Source of the DNA: Levilactobacillus suantsaii | GTDB lineage: Bacteria > Bacillota > Bacilli > Lactobacillales > Lactobacillaceae | Direction: 5' to 3' | DNA length: 64,000 nt | NCBI RefSeq assembly: GCF_004115745.1 | Contig: NZ_QXIL01000004.1 | Location: forward strand, 1-64,000 | Notes under the pieces: model-generated | The model's database searches: none | What the model was told of the DNA's origin: nothing | What the model saw: only the letters and a program-made list of their open reading frames with translations | Shown here: positions 42,450 to 51,624 of the stretch, one piece after another | Layout: each line of letters opens with the position of its first letter | How positions within the stretch are numbered: position 1 is the first letter of the stretch | Translations under genes and position numbers: made by a program

Positions 42450-44483
42450 TTAATCCATGGTTGTAGGTTGGTGCGCCGTGGTGGTCAAAAAGGCCGCCAC
42501 GGCTAAATTAGCGGGTTGTTCCGCCCAGTTGGGTTCGGTCACCACGACCTTAGCCACCTGCTGGGCCACGCTGAGTACGTTAATGTCGGCCACGGGGTCA
42601 CCGACCTTGAAGTCGGGCACCCCGGACTGCTTGCGGCCCAACACATCACCGGGCCCGCGCAATTCCAGATCCCGTTGTGACAGCACGAAGCCGTCGGTGG
42701 TCGTGGTCATCGTGGTCATCCGTTCGATGGCCAGTTGGTTCTTCGGGTCGGCTACTAAGATACACTGCGAGGCCTTTTGTCCCCGACCGACCCGGCCACG
42801 GAGCTGGTGCAACTGCGCCAGCCCAAAGTGGTCAGCGTCGTAAATCAGCATCAACGTGGCGTTGGGCACGTCGACACCGACCTCGATGACGGTCGTCGCC
42901 ACTAACACCTGAAACTCATTGGCCTTAAAGGCCGCCATAATGGCATTTTTTTCATCATTTTTCATCCGACCGTGGAGCAAGCCCACCCGGTAGGTCGGCT
43001 CGAACTCCGCTTGGAACCGTTGGTAAATCGCCTGGGCGTTCTTCATGTCGACCGCTTCAGATTCTTCGATCAGCGGCGTGACCACGTAGGCCTGCGACCC
43101 GGCGGCCAGTTGCGTCTTGACTTCTTGGAGCATATTGGCTTCCTGGTTACTACGAATCCAGGTGGTCTTGATGGGCTGTCGGCCGGCCGGTAATTCGTTG
43201 ATTATCGACACATCCATTTCGCCATACGCCGTAATCGCCAACGTCCGGGGAATCGGTGTCGCCGTCATCGCTAGAATGTCGGGCTGGGCCCCCTTCTGGC
43301 GTAACGCTTGGCGCTGGTTGACCCCGAAGCGGTGTTGCTCGTCGATGACCGCCAAGCCTAAATGACGGTAGTGCACGTCTGGTTGAATCAAGGCGTGGGT
43401 GCCAACGATCAGGTTGACCTCACCGTTCGCAATCTGGGGCAAGAGCACTTTGCGGGCCGCCGGTTTGGTCGCTCCGGTCAGTAGCGCCACGTTGACTGGA
43501 AAATCGGCGAACAGGCGCGCCAAATTATTGGCGTGCTGCTCGGCTAAGATTTCCGTGGGGGCCATCAAAACGGTCTGAACGCCCGCCGTCATGGCGGCGT
43601 ACATCGCGATGGCCGCCACTACCGTCTTCCCGCTCCCCACATCGCCTTGCAGCAACCGGTTCATGTGGACCGGCCGTTTCAGGTCGAAGCAGATCTCGTT
43701 GACCACTTTTTTCTGCGCGCCGGTCAGTTCATAAGGCAAACTAGTGATAAACGCCCGCAACTGGGCTAAATCATAGGTTAATTCCTGGCCATACAGCGTA
43801 TGGTCCTGTTGCTTCATAATCTGCAAACGCAACTCGAACAAGAAAAATTCCTCGAATTTTGCCGTGCGCCGAGCTGCTTTGGCCGCCACGGCGTCGGCCG
43901 GGAAATGCATGTCGTGAATCATCTGTTGACGATGCAACAAGCGGTACTTGACCCGGACAGGCTCCGGAATCAAATCGACGATGGTCGGGGCATAAGCATC
44001 GTAGGCGGCCACCACCAATTTCTTAATGGTGGCTTGGCGAATCTCCTTATTGGCCGGGTAGATCGACCCCATCGCCCCGTTGGCACTGCTTAACAGCTTC
44101 ATGCCAGATAAGCTTTGCCGTTTGGCGTCAAAGCGCCCGTACACCACTAAGTCGTGGCCAACTTCCATCTGGTCTCGCAACCAGGGCTGGTTGAAGAACG
44201 TCACGGGGATAATCTGGTGATCGTCTAAAAGCAACTGGAAATTCAACCGGCTCTTCTTACGACCGAAACGGGTCACGACCGGTTCCGCAGCGACAGTTCC
44301 TTTCAAGGTCACCTTGGCCTGATCGGTCAACTCACTGGGATCTTTGGCCTGCAGATCTTCATAACGGAAGGGAAAGTAGGTCAACAGGTCGTTGATGTTT
44401 TCAATGGCCAGTTCCTTTAGGGCAGTCACTCGCTTGGGGCCCACCCCGCTCAGGGCACTCACCGAATCATTTAAACTCACCAT
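42450..44483 (-). CDS. recG: ATP-dependent DNA helicase RecG
   Basis: This 677-aa fork-reversal helicase has the N-terminal wedge/OB domain (SALSGVGPKRVTALKEL, VTLKGTVAAEPVVTRFGRKK). Its helicase core has LLQGDVGSGKTVVAAIAMYA (Walker A), VIDEQHRFGVNQRQAL and ATTVIEVGVDVPNATLMLI. The end LLGRVGRG-type motif reads QLRGRVGRGQKASQC. It regresses stalled forks and processes Holliday junctions. GGAGGTGA precedes the start. It is separated from fakA by a perfect-palindrome terminator. Confidence 0.96.
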   Translation of the reverse strand: MVSLNDSVSALSGVGPKRVTALKELAIENINDLLTYFPFRYEDLQAKDPSELTDQAKVTLKGTVAAEPVVTRFGRKKSRLNFQLLLDDHQIIPVTFFNQPWLRDQMEVGHDLVVYGRFDAKRQSLSGMKLLSSANGAMGSIYPANKEIRQATIKKLVVAAYDAYAPTIVDLIPEPVRVKYRLLHRQQMIHDMHFPADAVAAKAARRTAKFEEFFLFELRLQIMKQQDHTLYGQELTYDLAQLRAFITSLPYELTGAQKKVVNEICFDLKRPVHMNRLLQGDVGSGKTVVAAIAMYAAMTAGVQTVLMAPTEILAEQHANNLARLFADFPVNVALLTGATKPAARKVLLPQIANGEVNLIVGTHALIQPDVHYRHLGLAVIDEQHRFGVNQRQALRQKGAQPDILAMTATPIPRTLAITAYGEMDVSIINELPAGRQPIKTTWIRSNQEANMLQEVKTQLAAGSQAYVVTPLIEESEAVDMKNAQAIYQRFQAEFEPTYRVGLLHGRMKNDEKNAIMAAFKANEFQVLVATTVIEVGVDVPNATLMLIYDADHFGLAQLHQLRGRVGRGQKASQCILVADPKNQLAIERMTTMTTTTDGFVLSQRDLELRGPGDVLGRKQSGVPDFKVGDPVADINVLSVAQQVAKVVVTEPNWAEQPANLAVAAFLTTTAHQPTTMD

Positions 44484-44510
44484 GCTGCGTCACCTCCCAC
44501 TTCCTATGAT

Positions 44511-44544
44511 AAAAAAGATTGGACACGCGTGTCCAATCTTTTTT
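44511..44544. terminator. Perfect 34-bp palindrome, bidirectional terminator after fakA
   Basis: The arms AAAAAAGATTGGACACG and its exact complement abut without a loop. Six T follow the stem on each strand. It ends the asp23-fakA unit. Confidence 0.88.
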
Positions 44545-44556
44545 AGTGCCAACTGA

Positions 44557-46269
44557 TTATTCCACCGAAATCAAGAATGGGTAAACCGGTTGGTCACCTT
44601 CATGAACTTCCGTTTCGAGGTCGCCATCGAGGTCGGCGATTTGTTGCTGTAATTGGTCCGCAACGTCTGCCGTGGTGTCGGCACCGTAAATAATCGTGAC
44701 GATTTCACTATCGTCATCCAACATGGCCTTAACCATCGCCACAGTCGTCTTTAACAGGTCCGTATCCGTAGCCTTGATGGTCCCGTCCACGATCCCCATG
44801 TAATTGCCTTCCTTGATGGTCAAACCATCCAGTTCGGTATCGCGAATCGCGTGCGTGACCTGACCACTCTTGACCGTGCTCAGGTTATCTTCCATCGCGG
44901 ATTGGTTATCATCCAATTCAGCATCCGGATTATAACCCAACATCGCCGTCATTCCTTGCGAAATGGACTTGGCGTGCACGATCACCGTCGGAATGTCCGC
45001 CACATCGGCAGCCTGTTCCGCGGCTAAGAAAATGTTTTTGTTGTTGGGTAAGACGATGGCGCGCTTAGCCTTCGAGGCGTTGATAGCGTCCACGATGTCT
45101 TGAGTGCTTGGGTTCATGGTTTGGCCCCCTTGCACTACGTGGGTTACCCCTAAGCTCTTGAAGAGCGTGGCTAACCCATCCCCGGCAACAATGGCGATAA
45201 TCGCCGTATCCGAGGCCGGCTGTTCCGCCGTAGCCACGGGCGCGGCCGCTGCCGTAGCGGCTGCGGCCGGTTGTTCGTCGTCATCTTTTTCCATGATGGT
45301 CTCTTGTTGCATCCGCATGTTGTCGACTTTGACCTTAGCCAAGTCACCATACTCCTGCCCCCAAGCAATGACCTTGCCCGGGTGTTCCGTATGCACGTGG
45401 ACCTTCACGATTTCATCGTCGTTGACCACCAAAAGAGAATCCCCGAGGTCGGCGAGGTACTTGTAAAAGGTATCGTAATCGAATTTATGGTCGACCTGCT
45501 TGCCGCGACCAATGCGCACCATGATTTCGGTACAGTAACCGTACTTGATGCTGGCCGGGTCTAATTTACCTTGGGCACTTTGGTGGTGGGCAGCGTTGAT
45601 CATTTCATCCATCTCGGCATCGTCGGGTTGGTAATCATCGTTCTCCGCCACGCGGCCGTTCAACGAATCATCGAAGGCGCGCAATACGAAGGTCAGCCCT
45701 TGACCACCAGAGTCGACCACGCCGACCTGCTTTAAGACCGGTAAGAGGTCTGGTGTCGTCGCCAAGGCATCAGCAGCAGCCTTGTTGACCGCATCCATCA
45801 CGACCAACACGTCGTCGGTCTGCTTAGCGGCGTCTAACCCGGCTTGAGCCCCTTCACGTACGACCGTCAAGATCGTACCTTCGGTAGGCTTCATGACCGC
45901 TTTATAGGCCGTTTCTGCCCCGGCGGCAAAGCCGTCAGCGAGGTCCTGGGCCGTTAACGTGGTCTTCTTAGCGAGCTTACGCGAAAAGCCGCGGAAGATC
46001 TGGGATAAGATCACCCCTGAATTTCCCCGGGCCCCCATGAGCAGACCCTTAGCTAAGGCTGTTGCTAAGTCGCCCACGGCGGTACTTTCGGCATCACGTT
46101 CGTACTTGGCCCCACTGGCCAGTGACAGGCTCATGTTCGTCCCAGTATCCCCATCGGGAACGGGAAAAACGTTTAATGAATTAATAAAATCTGCATTTTG
46201 GTTTAGTTTTTGCGAGGCGGCCTGAACCATCTTACCAAACTCAAGATTAGTAATCTCTGTTACTTTCAA
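44557..46269 (-). CDS. fakA: Fatty acid kinase catalytic subunit FakA (DAK2 domain, YloV)
   Basis: This is a 570-aa protein starting at TTG 46269, with AAGGAGG about 8 bp upstream. The N-terminal DAK2 domain has NSLNVFPVPDGDTGTNMSLS and KGLLMGARGNSGVILSQIFRGF, which bind Mg-ATP. The C-terminal domain binds the FakB carrier and includes the conserved central region YGYCTEIMVR. An Ala-rich linker (about residues 330-350) separates the two. With FakB it phosphorylates exogenous fatty acids for PlsX/PlsY. The Asp23-like gene lies 36 bp upstream, the usual pairing. Confidence 0.94.
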   Translation of the reverse strand: MKVTEITNLEFGKMVQAASQKLNQNADFINSLNVFPVPDGDTGTNMSLSLASGAKYERDAESTAVGDLATALAKGLLMGARGNSGVILSQIFRGFSRKLAKKTTLTAQDLADGFAAGAETAYKAVMKPTEGTILTVVREGAQAGLDAAKQTDDVLVVMDAVNKAAADALATTPDLLPVLKQVGVVDSGGQGLTFVLRAFDDSLNGRVAENDDYQPDDAEMDEMINAAHHQSAQGKLDPASIKYGYCTEIMVRIGRGKQVDHKFDYDTFYKYLADLGDSLLVVNDDEIVKVHVHTEHPGKVIAWGQEYGDLAKVKVDNMRMQQETIMEKDDDEQPAAAATAAAAPVATAEQPASDTAIIAIVAGDGLATLFKSLGVTHVVQGGQTMNPSTQDIVDAINASKAKRAIVLPNNKNIFLAAEQAADVADIPTVIVHAKSISQGMTAMLGYNPDAELDDNQSAMEDNLSTVKSGQVTHAIRDTELDGLTIKEGNYMGIVDGTIKATDTDLLKTTVAMVKAMLDDDSEIVTIIYGADTTADVADQLQQQIADLDGDLETEVHEGDQPVYPFLISVE

Positions 46270-46305
46270 CTAAGTATCCTCCTTGACTTTCGGTCGTCCG
46301 GTTGG

Positions 46306-46668
46306 CTAATCCGCCAATACCCGCACTCCTTGGATAACAACGTTCACTGAATTGGCGGTAACGCCGAGCATTGTTTCCAGGTTGTACTTTACCTTGGATT
46401 GAACGTTACGTGACACTTCGGAAATCTTGGTGCCATAGCTAACGATCACGTAGACGTCAATGGCCACGCCGTTGTCCTCTTGGCGAACAACGACGCCACG
46501 TGCATAGTTCTCACGACGCAGGATGTCATTTACGTTATCCCGAATCTGGTTCTTGCTTGCCATGCCCACGACACCATAATTGTCAGTCGCGGCGCCCCCA
46601 ACTACGGTCGCAATCACTTCATTGGTAATATCAATTGTTCCGTACTGAGTCTTAATCTTTACGGCCAT
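46306..46668 (-). CDS. Asp23/Gls24 family envelope stress protein (YloU)
   Basis: This is a 120-aa cytosolic protein. The start MAVKIKTQYGTIDITNEVIA at 46668 follows AAGGAGG. It consists of a single Asp23 domain (VVGGAATDNYGVVGMASKN, DVYVIVSYGTKISEVSRNVQ, VNVVIQGVRVL). Members pair with fakA in Bacilli and are linked to envelope homeostasis, with no known enzymatic activity. An extended -10 element (TGGTAAGAT, around 46713-46721) lies upstream. It is divergent from rpmB. Confidence 0.92.
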   Translation of the reverse strand: MAVKIKTQYGTIDITNEVIATVVGGAATDNYGVVGMASKNQIRDNVNDILRRENYARGVVVRQEDNGVAIDVYVIVSYGTKISEVSRNVQSKVKYNLETMLGVTANSVNVVIQGVRVLAD

Positions 46669-46808
46669 GGAAATAGCCTCCTTGTCAAAGAATAGAATCT
46701 TAACAGAAATTAATCTTACCACAACCAACCGAAAAATAGAAATAGGAACACTAAAAACCACGGGGTAGCGGTAATTAACTGTCAAGTAATAATCCTTGAA
46801 AGAAAAGA

Positions 46809-46837
46809 TTGCGTTCGGGAAAGTTCTATGGTAAATT
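46809..46837 (+). promoter_or_regulatory. Promoter of rpmB
   Basis: TTGCGT (46809-46814), a 17-bp spacer and TAAATT (46832-46837) lie about 65 bp before the rpmB start. Confidence 0.55.
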
Positions 46838-46903
46838 AGTCAGGTGAGCAAAAAGCATCTGCTTTTTTTAAAAGTAATAAATCCACAAAGGAGGGTTTAC
46901 GCC

Positions 46904-47089
46904 ATGGCAAAAGATTTTCTGAATGGTAAGCGGACACGCTTCGGTAACAAGCGTTCCCACGCCTTGAACGCATCTCGTCGTGCTTGGAAGCCGAACTTGC
47001 AAAAGGTTCGCATCTTAGTGGACGGTAAGCCAAAAAAGGTTTGGGTCTCTGCCCGGACTCTGAAATCAGGTAAGGTAACCCGCGTTTAA
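46904..47089 (+). CDS. rpmB: 50S ribosomal protein L28
   Basis: This 61-aa basic protein starts [20 protein letters not shown] at 46904 behind [29 protein letters not shown] and [12 protein letters not shown] complete the family. It has no zinc-binding cysteines, so it is the zinc-independent form. It is the only plus-strand gene in the right-hand conserved block, divergent from the Asp23-like gene, as in B. subtilis. Confidence 0.97.
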   Translation: MAKDFLNGKRTRFGNKRSHALNASRRAWKPNLQKVRILVDGKPKKVWVSARTLKSGKVTRV

Positions 47090-47109
47090 GTTAAACACGG
47101 TTTATAACA

Positions 47110-47155
47110 CGAATGCATGTTTAACTGGTCACGTGATCGGCAAACATGCATTTTT
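47110..47155 (+). terminator. Terminator of rpmB
   Basis: AATGCATGTTT and AAACATGCATT form the stem, followed by TTTTTTG, 20 bp past the rpmB stop. Confidence 0.87.
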
Positions 47156-47173
47156 TGTCACTTAAAATTAACG

Positions 47174-47220
47174 AAAAAAGTCGTGAGCCGCCCCCAAACG
47201 GGACGCTCACGACTTTATTT
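47174..47220. terminator. Terminator of the minus-strand gmk-to-thiN block
   Basis: AAAGTCGTGAGC and GCTCACGACTTT form a perfect 12-bp stem, with T-rich sequence on both strands. It serves thiN and backs up the rpmB terminator. Confidence 0.85.
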
Positions 47221-47269
47221 TTTGCTCTTAGCTAGGCTGCTGGCCCCCAAACACGGCCCCCTGTGAGCT

Positions 47270-47941
47270 TTAACCGTGCCGCGACTCATAGGCGTCACAA
47301 CTTTGAATCACGCACAATAGTCCGGTATCGAACTGAAAACTCCCTGTCTCGCCGACAAACTCGTTACTGGCGAAGGAAATCGCGTACGGAATGGGTTCAT
47401 CGTGCAACTCGTATTTTTCGTCGGTCAAACTCAAATGGTCGATCGGCGTTAACGGGATAAACGCCAGGTACTGTTTATCGGCTTCCTTATGGATCGTGTA
47501 CTGCCCTGGTAAAAAGTACGAGATGGTGTTTTGCTTATCGATCAAGCGAATCCGGCTGGCATAGGTCTTGTACTGCGGTTCCAAGACCAAAAACAGGTTA
47601 GCCAGGAAATGGTCCAAGCGACCACCCGTGGCCCCGTAAATGTCAACTCGGTCAGCATGGTAGTCACGAAAAGCGACCATGACGGCCATCTGGGTGTCCG
47701 TAAAATCCTTTTCCGCTTGCGCCGACCGCACGTCCTTAACGTTGCGGCGAACCTGCTGGAGCTCCGTGGGCTGTAGAGAATCAAAGTCACCGATTGCCGC
47801 CACGGGCTGAATATGGTGTTCGATCAACCGTAAGGTCCCCCGATCGACCCCAATCCAAGTCCCAGGAATCTGGGTCAGATCAGCGGGCCAATTGGCCTTA
47901 GGACCCCCTACTAACAGATTAAACGTTCCCCCCCGTAACAT
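47270..47941 (-). CDS. thiN: Thiamine diphosphokinase
   Basis: This 223-aa enzyme makes thiamine diphosphate from thiamine and ATP. NLLVGGPKANWPADL, AIGDFDSLQPTELQQ and DIYGATGGRLDHFLANLFLV are its phosphate- and metal-binding blocks. Its start overlaps the rpe stop by one base (TAATG), so translation is probably coupled. This order (rsgA-rpe-thiN) is conserved across Bacilli. Confidence 0.95.
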   Translation of the reverse strand: MLRGGTFNLLVGGPKANWPADLTQIPGTWIGVDRGTLRLIEHHIQPVAAIGDFDSLQPTELQQVRRNVKDVRSAQAEKDFTDTQMAVMVAFRDYHADRVDIYGATGGRLDHFLANLFLVLEPQYKTYASRIRLIDKQNTISYFLPGQYTIHKEADKQYLAFIPLTPIDHLSLTDEKYELHDEPIPYAISFASNEFVGETGSFQFDTGLLCVIQSCDAYESRHG

Positions 47942-48594
47942 TACTTAGTCGCGTCCTTTAAGGCTTGGACCCGAGCAGCCGGGTCATCGGCGTTGAAGAC
48001 GTACGAGCCGGCAACGGCCACCGTGGCCCCCGCTTTGGCACAGTCGACAACGGTCTGGTCGTTGACCCCACCGTCGATTTCGATATCGAAGTTATACCCT
48101 TTTTCGCGCTTGATAGCGTCTAATTGGGCGATTTTTTCCACGGTACTTGGCAGGAACTTCTGGCCGCCAAACCCAGGGTTGACCGTCATGACCAGCACTT
48201 GGCCGACCATGTCTAAGACCGGTTCAATAGCGCTGACTGGCGTGCCTGGGTTAATCACGACTTCCGGGGTGACCCCGGCGTTTTGAATCATCTGTAAGGC
48301 CCGGTGAATGTGCGGCGTGGCTTCGACGTGGACCCCGATGATGTCAGCACCGGCCTGAGCAAAATCGTCCACGAACCGTTCTGGGTTTTGGACCATCATA
48401 TGAACATCTAAGACCATCTTGGTGATTGGCCGAATGGCTTTGACCCAACCGGGACCGTAAGACAAGGCGGGCACGAACTGACCGTCCATGATGTCGATGT
48501 GTAAGACTTCGGCACCGGCTTGGTCGACCTTTTCGATGTCTGGCTGTAAGTTGACATAATCTGCACTTAAAATGGATGGCGCTACTTTAATCAT
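47941..48594 (-). CDS. rpe: Ribulose-5-phosphate 3-epimerase
   Basis: This 217-aa TIM-barrel enzyme interconverts ribulose 5-phosphate and xylulose 5-phosphate. KVAPSILSADYVNLQPDIEK, LHIDIMDGQFVPALSYGP, VMTVNPGFGGQKFLPSTVEK and DIEIDGGVNDQTV supply the catalytic Asp residues and metal-binding His. It feeds the pentose-phosphate or phosphoketolase route. GAAGAG-type sequence precedes the start. Confidence 0.96.
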   Translation of the reverse strand: MIKVAPSILSADYVNLQPDIEKVDQAGAEVLHIDIMDGQFVPALSYGPGWVKAIRPITKMVLDVHMMVQNPERFVDDFAQAGADIIGVHVEATPHIHRALQMIQNAGVTPEVVINPGTPVSAIEPVLDMVGQVLVMTVNPGFGGQKFLPSTVEKIAQLDAIKREKGYNFDIEIDGGVNDQTVVDCAKAGATVAVAGSYVFNADDPAARVQALKDATK

Positions 48595-48606
48595 AAATTC
48601 TCTTCC

Positions 48607-49500
48607 TCATTTCTTCTTATGGTAAACAGGTTTTTGGTTCTTTAACAACGTCACTAATTGTAAATAGGTCGCGTACCGACTCTGCAGGACGGTTCCCGCG
48701 TCGACGGCGGCTTTGACCGCACAATTCGGTTCGTTGATGTGCACGCAGCCCCGAAAACGACACTGCGGGGCTAAGGCCGCAAATTCCGGAAAATATTGCC
48801 CCAGTTCGCGGTAGTCCAGCGTTAACGTGTCGTACGACGAGAAGCCGGGGGTATCGGCCACTAACCCGCCGGCAACGGGCATCAGACTGACCTTACGCGT
48901 CGTATGACGGCCCCGGTTCAAGGCCGTCGAGATTTCCCCCGTGGCAAGTTTCAAGTCGGGGGCGATGTGGTTCAATAACGTCGACTTGCCGGCCCCCGTT
49001 TGCCCCATGATCACGGACACGCGGTCCTTGAGCAACTCACGCAATTGGGCTAAGCCCGTCTGTTCAAAAGGTTGTGCCGTGAGGATGACTGGGTAACCAA
49101 TTTCTCGGTAGCCGGCCGCCAAAGTCTCAAATTTGGCGATTTCTGCCGGCGTAATCAAATCGGTCTTGGTAAAGTAGATGACCGGCGCAATCTGACTAAT
49201 CTCTAAGGCAATCAACTGCCGGTCCAAGAGGTTAGTCGAAAAGTCCGGCGCCTTGACCGCCGTGACCACGATACCTTGGTCGACGTTGGCGACCGGTGGC
49301 CGGGTCAACGCGTTGTGCCGGGGTAAAATCTTTAAGATGTACCCTTCTTTGGGCGTCTCGCTTTCAAATTCCACTCTGTCACCCACCAACGGCGTGATGC
49401 GCTTCTTGCGAAAATTGCCCCGGGCGCGGGTTCGGTACAGTGTGCCATCACTAAACACATCGTAAAAGCCGCTTAACGATTGGCGAATCTGTCCTTCCAT
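48607..49500 (-). CDS. rsgA: Small-subunit ribosome biogenesis GTPase RsgA
   Basis: This 297-aa circularly permuted GTPase checks 30S maturation. The OB fold ([20 protein letters not shown]) comes first. G4 ([10 protein letters not shown]) precedes G1 ([17 protein letters not shown]) and G3 (DTPGFSSY), the permuted order of the family. The zinc finger [14 protein letters not shown] ends the protein with helix [15 protein letters not shown] precedes the start. A terminator-like stem lies between it and prkC. Confidence 0.96.
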   Translation of the reverse strand: MEGQIRQSLSGFYDVFSDGTLYRTRARGNFRKKRITPLVGDRVEFESETPKEGYILKILPRHNALTRPPVANVDQGIVVTAVKAPDFSTNLLDRQLIALEISQIAPVIYFTKTDLITPAEIAKFETLAAGYREIGYPVILTAQPFEQTGLAQLRELLKDRVSVIMGQTGAGKSTLLNHIAPDLKLATGEISTALNRGRHTTRKVSLMPVAGGLVADTPGFSSYDTLTLDYRELGQYFPEFAALAPQCRFRGCVHINEPNCAVKAAVDAGTVLQSRYATYLQLVTLLKNQKPVYHKKK

Positions 49501-49517
49501 CGATGCACCTCCTTCAT

Positions 49518-49559
49518 AAAAAAGCTCAGTCCCCTTATATTATAAAAGAACTGAGCTTT
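49518..49559 (-). terminator. Terminator between prkC and rsgA
   Basis: AAAGCTCAGT and ACTGAGCTTT form a 10-bp stem with an AT-rich loop, and TTTTTT on the minus strand. It splits the stp-prkC unit from rsgA-rpe-thiN. Confidence 0.8.
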
Positions 49560-49575
49560 AAATGCAGGTTTTTTC

Positions 49576-51624
49576 TTAATTTTTCGTGACGTGTTTGTCT
49601 TCGGCAATCACGCTACCATTACGCACAATCTTATAAGCCCCGGGCTTTCCGCTGGTCAGGGTGAACGGTAAGGTCACCGTGGTGTCATCGGTAATGGTCA
49701 GTTGTTTATAAATTGAACTGTCCTGGTGGTCCTGATCCTTTAAGTAAATTTGGATCAAGTTCTCGCTGGCTGATGACACGGATGAAGAACTACTCTCATC
49801 ACTGTCGTCATCGTCATCATCATCGTCCGAGCTACTCGAGCTGGTGACACTGCTATCAAATGGGATTTTGACCTTCACGTTGAACTGGTCGGTCTCCGAT
49901 GCCTGTTCTTCGGGCCCGCGTGACAGAGTCAACGTGATCTCATCACCCTCTTGAACCACGGCCCCTTCCCCCGGCGATTGCCGGATGACCTTGCCCTTGG
50001 CCACATCGTTTGAATAGGCGTAGCTAAAGGCCAGGTTCAGGTTGTGGCTTACCGCATAATCTTGGGCTTGGGCCTTGGTCTTGGCGGTCAAGTCACTGAG
50101 CGTCACGGTCTGCGACCCAGTCGACACGGTAAAAGTCAACGTGACGTTTTTGGGTACCACGCGCTTCCCCGCACTCACACTTTGTTGCATGATTCGACCG
50201 GCCGGCACACTGGTCGAGTGGACCGACTCACGGTTCACTCGGAACCCCAAGGCTTGTAGCTTCGCAGCTGTACTGGCATAAGCATCCCCCTGGTAATTCG
50301 CCAGTTTATACTTCTGCGGTCCCGTGCTGACCCAGAGGTCGACCTTAGTGTTTTGCTTGAGCTGGGTCCCGGACCGCGGCTCCGTGCGTACGATATGGTG
50401 CCGTTTGATCTTAGCACTGGTCGTTTGGTGGATTTTCCCTAGTTTCAAGTGAGCCGCCTTCAACGTGGTCTGTGCACTCGCCGTTTGGCGGTCAATCACG
50501 TTCGGCACGCTGGTCATCTGGGGCCGGAACAACGCGACCCCAATGAGAATTCCCACCAAGAGGAAGAAGAGGGTCACCGCGACCCAAATCAATCGGTACC
50601 GCAATGGGTGGCGTTTCTTGTAGCGCACCTTACCCGCAACATCGCTCGTGGGTGGGTCGCTGGCTGCCGTCGCTGCGGAAGCCGCAGAATCGGCGGCAGA
50701 AGCCGAATTGTTCGCCGTAAGACTACTCAACGCACTGACGGGGAGCACCTTGGTCTCGCCGCCATCATCCGACTGGGGCGTAAACCGGGCTTCACCCGCC
50801 CGGTCCGGTGACAACGTCGTCTGTAAGTCACTGGCCATCGCAGCCACGTCGGCGTAGCGGTCTTCGGGGCGCTTAGCCGTAGCCTGATAGATCACGTTTT
50901 CTAACGCTTGAGGAATGGTCGAATCCACGGCGCGCACGGACGGAATGTCAGCTTGGAAGTGCTTCAACGCAATCGAGACCGCCGTCTCCCCCTCAAAGGG
51001 TACCGTCCCGGTCAGCATTTCGTACAAAATAATCCCCAATGAATAAATGTCCGACTGTTTCGTCGCCATCCCCCCGCGGGCCTGTTCTGGTGACAGGTAG
51101 TGCACCGAACCTAGGACCGTGTTGGTCTGGGTCAGACTGTGTTCGGACAAAGTCACCGCGATACCAAAATCAGTGATTTTGGCCACTTGTTGGTCATCAA
51201 TCAAAATGTTTTGGGGTTTCAAATCCCGGTGAATGATGCCGTGTGCGTGCGCCGTTTGGACCGCACTTAAAATCTGTTCCATGATTTGGATCACGTCAGC
51301 ATGGGCGATGGGAAAGTGCGTCTTGATATAGGCCTTGAGGTCCATCCCTTTGACGTACTCCATAACCAAATACTGCATGCCATTCTCTTCGCCCACGTCA
51401 TAGACTTGCACGATGTTAGGATGTAACAGTTCGGTGGCTGCCAACGCCTCACGTTGGAAGCGCCGGATGGTGTTCGGATCATCACGGAGATCCAAGCGTA
51501 AGAGCTTCACGGACACGTCACGGTCTAAAATCAAATCGTGAGCCAAATACACGTTGGCCATGCCACCCTCGCCCAGCGCCCGTAAAATTCGATAACGCCC
51601 GTTTAGGGTATACCCGGTCCGCAT
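49576..51624 (-). CDS. prkC: Serine/threonine kinase with PASTA domains (PrkC/StkP)
   Basis: This is a 682-aa membrane kinase. The cytoplasmic Hanks-type domain (residues 1-270) has IIHRDLKPQNILID, DFGIAVTLSEHSLTQ and GSVHYLSPEQARGG. One transmembrane segment (LIWVAVTLFFLLVGILIGVA, about 350) leads to three extracellular PASTA repeats (starting VPNVIDRQTASAQ, then about 440 and 510), which sense muropeptides or lipid II. The C-terminal part adds a Ser run and eight consecutive Asp residues, then a compact beta-rich end. It is coupled to the phosphatase gene by a one-base overlap. Confidence 0.96.
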   Translation of the reverse strand: MRTGYTLNGRYRILRALGEGGMANVYLAHDLILDRDVSVKLLRLDLRDDPNTIRRFQREALAATELLHPNIVQVYDVGEENGMQYLVMEYVKGMDLKAYIKTHFPIAHADVIQIMEQILSAVQTAHAHGIIHRDLKPQNILIDDQQVAKITDFGIAVTLSEHSLTQTNTVLGSVHYLSPEQARGGMATKQSDIYSLGIILYEMLTGTVPFEGETAVSIALKHFQADIPSVRAVDSTIPQALENVIYQATAKRPEDRYADVAAMASDLQTTLSPDRAGEARFTPQSDDGGETKVLPVSALSSLTANNSASAADSAASAATAASDPPTSDVAGKVRYKKRHPLRYRLIWVAVTLFFLLVGILIGVALFRPQMTSVPNVIDRQTASAQTTLKAAHLKLGKIHQTTSAKIKRHHIVRTEPRSGTQLKQNTKVDLWVSTGPQKYKLANYQGDAYASTAAKLQALGFRVNRESVHSTSVPAGRIMQQSVSAGKRVVPKNVTLTFTVSTGSQTVTLSDLTAKTKAQAQDYAVSHNLNLAFSYAYSNDVAKGKVIRQSPGEGAVVQEGDEITLTLSRGPEEQASETDQFNVKVKIPFDSSVTSSSSSDDDDDDDDSDESSSSSVSSASENLIQIYLKDQDHQDSSIYKQLTITDDTTVTLPFTLTSGKPGAYKIVRNGSVIAEDKHVTKN

